Assembly (NCBI RefSeq): GCF_000801315.1
Contig: NZ_CP010054.1
Location: forward strand, 3,658,001-3,722,000
DNA from: Hymenobacter sp. DG25B
GTDB lineage: Bacteria; Bacteroidota; Bacteroidia; Cytophagales; Hymenobacteraceae
Length of the DNA: 64,000 bases
Direction: 5' to 3'
Part shown: piece by piece, positions 1-6,047 of the stretch
How positions within the stretch are numbered: position 1 is the first letter of the stretch
Layout of the letters: each line of letters begins with the position of its first letter
Translations under genes and position numbers: made by a program
Notes under the pieces: generated by a model
Database searches by the model: none
What the model saw: the letters and a program-made list of their open reading frames with translations, nothing else
Told to the model about the DNA's origin: nothing

Positions 1-1
1 G

Positions 2-1291
2 CAGGGCCTCGTAACCCGCCGCCAGCCGAATGCCGATGTGGCGCAGTGGAGCATGAGCCAGGATTTAACGGTGCGCACCGGCCAACGAGGCGAAGTCATG
101 CTGGCCGCTTGGCTGACCGATGCCGACCGGGGCATTCAGCCGGCCATAGGAGCCGTGAATAACCACGCCCGCGAGCGGGACCAAAGCCGCCGCCTGCTGG
201 CCGGCTACCGCCACGTAGCCGCCCGCCACGAATCGGTGGGGCGGGTGGCTTGGTTTGAGGATGTGTTAGATTACCAGGCTGCGGGAGTTCAGAGCAACTC
301 AAGGGTCCGCACCACGCAGACGCAGGCGCAGCACACGTTCAACTTCGCCCCCCACGCCAGCGTGCAGGTAGGCGCCGAAGCGCAGCACTTTGCAGCCGAA
401 GTAGACGGGTACGCCCGACCGGTAGCGGAAAACCGCTTCAGTGGCTTTGCCCTGGTGCGCTATGACCCACAGCCCCGGCTCCGGCTTACGGCCAACCTGC
501 GGCAGGCAGTGCTTCCCGGCCGCAAGGCTCCCCTGGCGCCCACGGTTGGGGCGGAGTGGCAGGCCGGCACGTGGGCTCAACAGCAGCTGGTGGTGAAAGC
601 ATCCGTCTCCCGCAGCTACCGGGCGCCCACGCTGAATGAGCGTTACTGGCGGCCAGGCGGCAACCCGGCTCTCCTGCCAGAGCAGGGTTTTGGCTACGAA
701 GGTGGCCTGCAGCACAGCTGGCAGCTCACTTCCCAGCTGCGCCTGCAATCGGAAGCAACCCTTTACCGGCAGGTGGTAGAGAACTGGGTGCAATGGCTGC
801 CTGCTGCTGATGCGGGCTACTATTCCCCGCGCAACCTGCGCACCGTACGGGCCTGGGGCCAGGAAACCAGCAGCCAGCTTGCCTGGAAAACCCGGCACTA
901 CCAGCTACAGGTGCAGGCCGCTTATGCCTATACCCGCTCGGAAAAAGTGCGGGGCTACGCCGATGACGCGGACCCCACCTACCGCCAGCTGCCCTATGTG
1001 CCCCGGCATACGGTGGCCTTCACTACCAACCAGCAGTGGCGGGCCTGGCAGCTGGGTACCGCGGCCACTTTCACCGGCTTCCGCTACACCGATTCCGGCG
1101 CCAGAGACTTTCTGCCCTCCTACCTGCTGGCCAATGCCACTTTGGGCTACACCATCAAAGCTCACCAAAACTGGGCCCTTACAGTGCTGGCGCAGGGCTA
1201 CAACCTCACCAATGTGTCTTACCGCAGCTATGCCGCCCAGGCCATGCCGCCCCGCAACGGGCAGCTTAGTCTGCGGGTGGCGTGGCGCTAA
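2..1291 (+). CDS. TonB-dependent receptor, C-terminal part (BtuB-like; left edge truncated)
   Basis: The frame is open from base 2, so the gene enters from outside the window; the first internal start-like codon (GTG at 38) is not a real start. About 429 residues remain. They show the alternating pattern of a large outer-membrane beta barrel with aromatic girdles, typical strands such as VSRSYRAPTLNERYW, and a last strand ending LSLRVAWR at the stop, which is normal for TonB-dependent receptors. Such receptors bind a ligand at the cell surface and import it using the TonB-ExbBD complex. The plug domain and signal peptide are missing because they lie upstream. The next gene, 24 bases on, is a YncE/DUF5074 lipoprotein. 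That pairing is the one known from Bacteroides BtuB-BtuG vitamin B12 uptake, so cobalamin or a similar corrinoid is the best guess for the substrate. The receptor assignment is firm; the substrate is inferred from the neighbour only. Confidence 0.9.
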   Translation, partial: QGLVTRRQPNADVAQWSMSQDLTVRTGQRGEVMLAAWLTDADRGIQPAIGAVNNHARERDQSRRLLAGYRHVAARHESVGRVAWFEDVLDYQAAGVQSNSRVRTTQTQAQHTFNFAPHASVQVGAEAQHFAAEVDGYARPVAENRFSGFALVRYDPQPRLRLTANLRQAVLPGRKAPLAPTVGAEWQAGTWAQQQLVVKASVSRSYRAPTLNERYWRPGGNPALLPEQGFGYEGGLQHSWQLTSQLRLQSEATLYRQVVENWVQWLPAADAGYYSPRNLRTVRAWGQETSSQLAWKTRHYQLQVQAAYAYTRSEKVRGYADDADPTYRQLPYVPRHTVAFTTNQQWRAWQLGTAATFTGFRYTDSGARDFLPSYLLANATLGYTIKAHQNWALTVLAQGYNLTNVSYRSYAAQAMPPRNGQLSLRVAWR

Positions 1292-1315
1292 CTTCTTTCC
1301 CTGTTTCTATATTCT

Positions 1316-2404
1316 ATGTACTCTTCTCCCCGCTTCCCTCCCTACATTACCCGCTCGGCGCTGGCTTTTCTAAGTCTGATGGCTGTAACGGCCTGCGACC
1401 CGGATACGGATACCCCCGACCCCACGCAGCCAGCCGATGTATTTATTGTGAATGAAGGCGGCTTCAATAAAGGCAATGCCGGCATCAGCAGCTTCAGCAC
1501 CGCCAGCCGGCAGCTGATGAATGTAAACCAGTTTCAAACGGCCAATAACCGGCCGCTGGGTGATGTGGCACAGTCGATGACGGTTGTGGGCACCCGGGGC
1601 TACATTGTAGTCAATAATAGCAACAAGCTGGAGGTAGTCTCCATGCCTGATCTAAAGGAAGTTGCTACGGTTACGGGCCTGCAGCTACCCCGGTATTTTG
1701 TAGCGGCCTCGGCCGATAAGGGCTACGTAACAGAGTGGGTGGATTTTGGGGTGTCGGGCCGCGTGGCCGTCATCGATTTGAAAACCAATACCATTCTGAA
1801 AACCATTACCACGGGCATTACCCCGGAAACTATGCTGCTGGTAGGCAACAAGCTGTATGTAGCCAACAACGGCGAAAACACCCTCACCATCATTAATACC
1901 CTGACTGATGAGGTGGCGGCCACCGTAACCGTGGGCGACTCCCCTACCAGCCTGGTGCAGGACCGCACCGGCCGGGTATGGGTTTTAAACAGCGGTATGG
2001 TTGCCTACAACCCCGATTACACCGAGGACTATGAACATACCACGCCCGGCTCTCTGGTGAGTTTTGACCCGCAGAGCCCGACTGCGCAGACCCGCCGTAC
2101 GTTTGCCTCTAACCAGGTGCGGCCCCAAAAGCTGCTGATTGATTTTACTGGCACCACCTTGTATTTCAGCAATGGCGCGGCAGTGTTCCGCATGAATACC
2201 ACCGATGCTGCTTTGCCCACCACGCCCATTATACGGCGCCGGTTTTATGGGCTAGGGCTGGACCCGCGCGACAATACGTTGTATGGGTCGCTGGAGAATT
2301 TCAGCGGGCCTACCAAGTTCATTCGCTACCAAAGCACCGGCACGCCTATTGACTCCTTTGCGGTGGGCGTGGGCGCTAACAGCTTCGTGTTTTACCGGCA
2401 GTAG
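1316..2404 (+). CDS. YncE/DUF5074-type beta-propeller surface lipoprotein (BtuG-like)
   Basis: This is a 362-residue protein with a lipoprotein signal peptide: hydrophobic stretch about 14-26, lipobox VTAC with the lipidated Cys at 27, then an acidic and Pro/Thr-rich tether. The mature part has repeated propeller blades, for example VFIVNEGGFNKGNAG near the start, LYVANNGENTLTIINT in the middle and VWVLNSG further on, as in YncE/DUF5074 proteins. In Bacteroides the surface lipoprotein BtuG is a seven-bladed propeller of this type that binds cobalamin with high affinity and hands it to the adjacent BtuB receptor. Here the gene follows a TonB receptor with a 24-base gap and is surely co-transcribed. 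A strong bidirectional terminator follows at 2423-2465. Lipoprotein and fold are well supported; corrinoid binding is inferred from synteny. Confidence 0.85.
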   Translation: MYSSPRFPPYITRSALAFLSLMAVTACDPDTDTPDPTQPADVFIVNEGGFNKGNAGISSFSTASRQLMNVNQFQTANNRPLGDVAQSMTVVGTRGYIVVNNSNKLEVVSMPDLKEVATVTGLQLPRYFVAASADKGYVTEWVDFGVSGRVAVIDLKTNTILKTITTGITPETMLLVGNKLYVANNGENTLTIINTLTDEVAATVTVGDSPTSLVQDRTGRVWVLNSGMVAYNPDYTEDYEHTTPGSLVSFDPQSPTAQTRRTFASNQVRPQKLLIDFTGTTLYFSNGAAVFRMNTTDAALPTTPIIRRRFYGLGLDPRDNTLYGSLENFSGPTKFIRYQSTGTPIDSFAVGVGANSFVFYRQ

Positions 2405-2422
2405 CCGCTGGTATAGCCCAAC

Positions 2423-2465
2423 AAACAAAGCGCCCTTCCATAGCAAATAGAAGGGCGCTTTGTTT
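2423..2465. terminator. Bidirectional intrinsic terminator
   Basis: A perfect 16-base inverted repeat (2423-2438 with 2450-2465, loop of 11) has an A-rich left flank and a T-rich right flank. It lies between the convergent YncE-like gene and the small lipoprotein gene and can end transcription from both sides. Confidence 0.85.
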
Positions 2466-2481
2466 ATAAGATACTGAAGCG

Positions 2482-2754
2482 TTAATCGGCGATACCGTCG
2501 TTGTTACGGTCTTTAGCCTGGCCAGCGCGGTCGTATATTTCTTTGCCGGTAAGGCGGCGGGTGGTGTCCTGGCTGGTGCCGTTGGTAGAAGCGGCGGTAG
2601 AAGTGGGGTTTGCCTCCGTGGGGTCGTGGCTTTTATCTACGCCGCGTTCTACGTTGGTGTCGCCGGTATTATTGCCGGTGCCGCAGGCCACCAGGGTAAA
2701 GGCAAACAGAAACGCGCCGGCAGCCGTGCGCAGGAATGGGAGGGAGAAAGTCAT
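2482..2754 (-). CDS. Small hypothetical lipoprotein with EF-hand-like C-terminus
   Basis: The preferred start is the ATG at 2754, because it places a normal lipoprotein signal peptide at the N-terminus: hydrophobic stretch, then LVAC with Cys at residue 24. The upstream in-frame start at 2790 would put 12 extra residues before it. The 90-residue product is mostly a polar, Asn/Thr/Asp-rich and probably disordered tail. Its last residues, DRNNDGIAD, match the spacing of a calcium-binding EF-hand loop (DxNxDGxxD), so the protein could bind calcium through its extreme C-terminus, though a single half-motif is weak evidence. No enzyme domain is visible. It stands alone, convergent with the BtuG-like gene. 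Function unknown. Confidence 0.7.
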   Translation of the reverse strand: MTFSLPFLRTAAGAFLFAFTLVACGTGNNTGDTNVERGVDKSHDPTEANPTSTAASTNGTSQDTTRRLTGKEIYDRAGQAKDRNNDGIAD

Positions 2755-2956
2755 AGGGCGAAATAGTAAGGCGGGTTGTGAGACAGGCAAGTATAGTGCT
2801 TCCTACGGCTGCCTGTTGGCCGGGTTTACGTGGCGCCCGTTGCCCGGGGAAAACGGAGGTAGCCACCTAATGTTTTCTGCCAATTACCACCCACATTTTT
2901 AGTCGTTGGTGGGCCGTGGTGCGTACACCCATGCAACCCGACTTTGGCAAATCTGG

Positions 2957-2964
2957 TATATTTG
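2957..2964 (+). promoter_or_regulatory. Bacteroidota -7 promoter element
   Basis: TATATTTG matches the Bacteroidota -7 consensus TAnnTTTG exactly and ends 4 bases before the ATG at 2969. No clear -33 TTG is at the usual distance. If used, it would give an almost leaderless transcript for the small membrane protein gene. Confidence 0.45.
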
Positions 2965-2968
2965 TTTC

Positions 2969-3316
2969 ATGCCGAAGCACCGCTCCTCTCTTTCCAGGTT
3001 CCGCCCTGCTTCCCCCTTGCTGCGACACGCCGCCTTGGTAGCTGGTATAAGTCTTTTCTTAGCCGTACTACTGGTAGCGTATGTTTTTGGCTTTCGTAAT
3101 GCGTTCTTGTTCAGAACTTCTGCTGCTTTTTTCGTACTTTTCTGTCTCCTGGCCGTAACGTTCCTCGTTGTTGTGCCATTCGTGAATTGGGCTGCCAGCA
3201 ACTGGTTTGGTGCGGGCTGGCAGAAAACCCCAATTGCACCTACACGCCGTAGCCGCCCTACTGTTTCCGCTGCCCCGCGGAAACAAACACCCAGCCGTTC
3301 GCGGTTGGCTCCTTAA
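2969..3316 (+). CDS. Small two-helix membrane protein, function unknown
   Basis: The start is placed at the ATG at 2969 rather than the upstream start at 2906, because an exact -7 promoter element sits directly in front of it and the extra 21 residues have no recognisable features. The product has 115 residues: a basic N-terminus (residues 1-20), two hydrophobic helices about 21-42 and 48-72, and a basic, Pro/Arg-rich C-terminal tail of about 35 residues that would lie in the cytoplasm if both ends are inside. No known domain is recognised. It is followed after 31 bases by the AraC-type regulator gene, so the two may share a transcript. Whether it is translated as drawn is likely but not certain. 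Confidence 0.6.
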   Translation: MPKHRSSLSRFRPASPLLRHAALVAGISLFLAVLLVAYVFGFRNAFLFRTSAAFFVLFCLLAVTFLVVVPFVNWAASNWFGAGWQKTPIAPTRRSRPTVSAAPRKQTPSRSRLAP

Positions 3317-3347
3317 AATCATTAACGCCCAACTTACCTTCTACACT

Positions 3348-3920
3348 GTGAAAACAACCCGCTTGCACATCAAGAACATGGTTTGCCCACGTTGCGTTAG
3401 TGCCGTGCGCCACCTCCTGGAGCAGGCTGGCTATCGGCCGGCTCAGGTAACACTCGGAGAAGCAGTATTGGCGAAAGACACGCCTGCCGACCCCAAAGAA
3501 GTAGCACCGCTGCTTCGCGAAGCAGGCTTCGATGTATTAATGGACCGGGCGGAACAGCTCACCGAACAAATCAAGACCGCCCTGGCCGAGTACCTGGAGC
3601 ATTTGCGTACGGCGCGCATGCCCCTTACCACCTCAGCCTTTCTCACGGACCGTTTTGCGGCCACCTATTCTCACTTGAGCAAGGTGTTTTCGCGCACGGC
3701 TAATCTTACCATTGAGAAGTATCTGATTCGCATGAAGATTGAGCGGGTGAAGGAGCTGCTCAGCTATGGCGAGTTGACCCTGGGCGAAATAGCCGAGCAA
3801 ATGCGCTACAGCAGCGGCCAGCACCTGAGCAACCAGTTCCGCCAGGTAACCGGCCGCTCCGTCAGCGAATTCCGCCGCGACCTGATGCCCAAGCGCATGG
3901 CGCTGGATAAAATAGCGTAA
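3348..3920 (+). CDS. AraC-family regulator with N-terminal CxxC (HMA-like) metal-binding head
   Basis: The GTG at 3348 is the likely start: it begins a 190-residue protein whose first residues, KTTRLHIKNMVCPRC, resemble the metal-binding strand and loop of heavy-metal-associated (HMA) domains, with Cys13 and Cys16. Starting further upstream adds 47 residues without domain character. The C-terminal half (about 90-185) is an AraC/XylS double helix-turn-helix: IEKYLIRMKIERVKELL, then LTLGEIAEQMRYSS, then the signature region LSNQFRQVTGRSVSEFRR. AraC proteins normally bind DNA as activators. The CxxC head suggests that a soft metal such as copper is the signal. The next gene encodes a Met/His-rich outer-membrane protein, which fits a copper response. 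The DNA-binding assignment is firm; the metal is inferred. Confidence 0.85.
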   Translation: MKTTRLHIKNMVCPRCVSAVRHLLEQAGYRPAQVTLGEAVLAKDTPADPKEVAPLLREAGFDVLMDRAEQLTEQIKTALAEYLEHLRTARMPLTTSAFLTDRFAATYSHLSKVFSRTANLTIEKYLIRMKIERVKELLSYGELTLGEIAEQMRYSSGQHLSNQFRQVTGRSVSEFRRDLMPKRMALDKIA

Positions 3921-3989
3921 CGGCCGCCGCAAGCCACAGTATCGTACTTACACCGCCGGAATTCTGTATAACCGGCGGGCCCCATTCAG

Positions 3990-4026
3990 GGTATTAGAGG
4001 TAATTCCTCTGATACCCTGTTTTTTT
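3990..4026 (+). terminator. Terminator-like hairpin and U-tract directly in front of a start codon
   Basis: An 11-base-pair stem with one mismatch (3990-4000 with 4006-4016) is followed by CTG and seven T residues that run straight into the ATG at 4027. It has the form of an intrinsic terminator for the AraC-type gene, but its position leaves no untranslated space before the next gene, so it could also control that gene. Confidence 0.7.
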
Positions 4027-5529
4027 ATGGCCTCTTCCCTTCCCTTTGCCTTCAGCCTGCTGCTACTAAGCGCCGCGCCCGGCTATGCCCAGCACGAGCA
4101 GCACCAAATGAAGCAGCCCGCTGCCACCGATACCACCCGGCGCCCGGCGGCCGCTACCATGGACCACAGCCAGCACCAAATGCCCGGCATGGCCCCCGCT
4201 GATACCGCAAAGCCCGCCATGCCCATGAACCACATGGGTCATGATATGAGCGGTATGCAGGGCATGGACCACGGCAGTATGGATATGGACGCTATGCCGC
4301 ACGCCTACTCGCGCCAGCTACCCATGAGCCGGAACGGTTCCGGCACTGCCTGGAATCCCGACCAAACCCCCATGTACATGTGGATGAGCCACCACGGCAA
4401 ATGGATGGTGATGAACCACGGCGCCATTAACCTGCGCTACACCAACCAGAACATAGGGCGCAGTGGCGGCCAGCGCGGCGGCAGCACCTTTGATGCCCCC
4501 AACTGGTTTATGACCATGGCCCAGCGGGAAGTAGGCGAGAAAGGTCTCCTGAACCTGACGGCCATGTTTTCCCTTGACCCCCTAACGGAAGGCGGCAACG
4601 GCTACCCCCTGCTGTTCCAGAGCGGCGAGGCGTACCAGGGCCGGCCGCTGGTAGACCGCCAGCACCCCCACGATTTATTCTCGGCCCTGAGCATCGGCTA
4701 CACCCACGCGTTTTCGGAGGATGTGGACTTGACTGCTTACGTGGGCTACCCCGGTGAGCCGGCCATTGGCCCGGTAGCTTTCATGCACCGCATTTCGGCC
4801 ATGCCCAACCCCGATGCCGCCCTGGGCCACCACTGGCAGGATGCCACGCACATCACCTTTGGCGTAGCCACGCTGGGCCTGCGTTACAAACAGTTCAAGC
4901 TGGAAGGCTCCAACTTCACCGGCCGGGAGCCCGACGAACACCGCTACGGCTTCGACAAGCCCCGCGCCGACTCCTGGGCCGGGCGCCTGAACTGGAATCC
5001 CACCAGCAACCTGGCCCTGCAGGTAAGCCGGGCCTTTCTTAAGCAGCCGGAAGAGCTGCACCCCAACGAGGACGTGAAACGCACCACGGCCTCCATTATA
5101 CAAAGCAACCAATGGGGCAACGGACGCTATATAGCCTCGGCGCTGGTGTGGGGGATGAACCAGAATATTTCGGATGAGCACACGCACACTTCCCACTCCG
5201 TGCTGGCCGAAACCAACGTGCAGCTGGGTAAGCCGGCCGTGTATGCGCGCTATGAGTTTGTGCAGAAGTCGGCGGAGGAACTGCAGACGGAAACCATAAT
5301 CTTCCAACCGAATGACGCTCCTGAGGAAGGACCGTTCAACATTCATGCCCTCACGTTGGGGGCTACTTACCGGGTAGCGCAGGTAGCCAATACTGACCTT
5401 ACGCTGGGCGCCCAGGGCACCGTGTATCGTCCGGAAGAGCTCATCCGGCCTTTGTATGGCAAAACGCCCGTTTCGGCGCAGGTGTATCTGCGCCTGAATC
5501 CTTCGCTGATGAAGATGGGAAAAATGTAG
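4027..5529 (+). CDS. Met/His-rich outer-membrane protein, putative copper-related
   Basis: This 500-residue protein begins with a Sec signal peptide (hydrophobic to about residue 17, likely cut before Gln22). Residues 22-95 are very rich in Met and His, with repeated MDHSQHQM, MNHMGHDM and MDHGSMDMD patterns like those of periplasmic copper-binding proteins. From about 105 on the sequence alternates like an outer-membrane beta barrel (for example YMWMSHHGKWMVMNHG, then many strands with aromatic ends). The gene follows the AraC-type regulator with the CPRC head, so a role in copper binding or resistance at the cell envelope is likely. It is not a recognised pump. The n-region lacks Lys/Arg, and a terminator-like hairpin touches the start codon, so expression may be controlled at the leader. 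Barrel and location are well supported, copper moderately. Confidence 0.8.
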   Translation: MASSLPFAFSLLLLSAAPGYAQHEQHQMKQPAATDTTRRPAAATMDHSQHQMPGMAPADTAKPAMPMNHMGHDMSGMQGMDHGSMDMDAMPHAYSRQLPMSRNGSGTAWNPDQTPMYMWMSHHGKWMVMNHGAINLRYTNQNIGRSGGQRGGSTFDAPNWFMTMAQREVGEKGLLNLTAMFSLDPLTEGGNGYPLLFQSGEAYQGRPLVDRQHPHDLFSALSIGYTHAFSEDVDLTAYVGYPGEPAIGPVAFMHRISAMPNPDAALGHHWQDATHITFGVATLGLRYKQFKLEGSNFTGREPDEHRYGFDKPRADSWAGRLNWNPTSNLALQVSRAFLKQPEELHPNEDVKRTTASIIQSNQWGNGRYIASALVWGMNQNISDEHTHTSHSVLAETNVQLGKPAVYARYEFVQKSAEELQTETIIFQPNDAPEEGPFNIHALTLGATYRVAQVANTDLTLGAQGTVYRPEELIRPLYGKTPVSAQVYLRLNPSLMKMGKM

Positions 5530-5541
5530 CGCCCGGCGGCC

Positions 5542-5943
5542 TTACTCCGGGTTGTGGTCGTAGCAGTAATCGGAATGATACATGGCCGCGGAGCCGCAGT
5601 CCTGATGGGAGCAGTTGCGGCGCGTGGGGCGGAACTGCGGGTAAGGACGGCTGATATCAGTAGGCCGTTCGCGCAGGCGGGCCAGATGGGCGCGGGTGCG
5701 CTGTTCCCGAATACGGCTGGCCAGTTCCCGGGGGCTGTCTTCGCCAAAAATCAGGCGCGCTGACTGGGAGCGGTACTGGTGAATAAAGGCTAGTGCCTCG
5801 GCTATTTCTTCGGCCTCGGGCGTATGGCCGTAGGCAAAATGGATTTGCACCTTGCGGCAAAACTCCTGCACATAGGCAGCCTGCCGGGGCCAGGAGCCGC
5901 GGGCCAGGTACATACCAATACGTTGCAGGGCACCGGCGCTCAT
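5542..5943 (-). CDS. Hypothetical protein with Cys/His-rich C-terminus
   Basis: The start is placed at the ATG at 5943 (MSAGALQRIG); the longer frame starting at 6012 would run into the promoter of the divergent radical SAM gene. The 133-residue product is basic, Arg-rich and helical in character through residues 1-110. It ends with a compact cluster, CSHQDCGSAAMY then YCYDH, whose three Cys and two His could hold a zinc ion. No family was recognised. It ends 13 bases from the convergent Met/His-rich gene. It may be a small nucleic-acid-binding or regulatory protein, but nothing beyond the possible zinc site is visible. Confidence 0.6.
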   Translation of the reverse strand: MSAGALQRIGMYLARGSWPRQAAYVQEFCRKVQIHFAYGHTPEAEEIAEALAFIHQYRSQSARLIFGEDSPRELASRIREQRTRAHLARLRERPTDISRPYPQFRPTRRNCSHQDCGSAAMYHSDYCYDHNPE

Positions 5944-6014
5944 ACAGAAGAAAATCAAGGCAGGAGGTAGAGTGGGGTAACCAGCGTTTCGCCCGGATAG
6001 CCAAACAGCCATTG

Positions 6015-6022
6015 TATCTTTG
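6015..6022 (+). promoter_or_regulatory. Bacteroidota -7 promoter element
   Basis: TATCTTTG matches TAnnTTTG exactly and lies 25 bases in front of the GTG at 6048. It supports that codon as the start of the radical SAM gene, against the longer open frame that reaches back over the divergent gene. No good -33 TTG was found. Confidence 0.55.
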
Positions 6023-6047
6023 CGGTTCGTTTTGCTTTCGTGTTGCC

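Noticed and set aside
299..898. 199-codon open frame on the minus strand
   Set aside because: It lies wholly inside the TonB receptor gene in antisense, has no domain, and arises from GC-rich codon structure.
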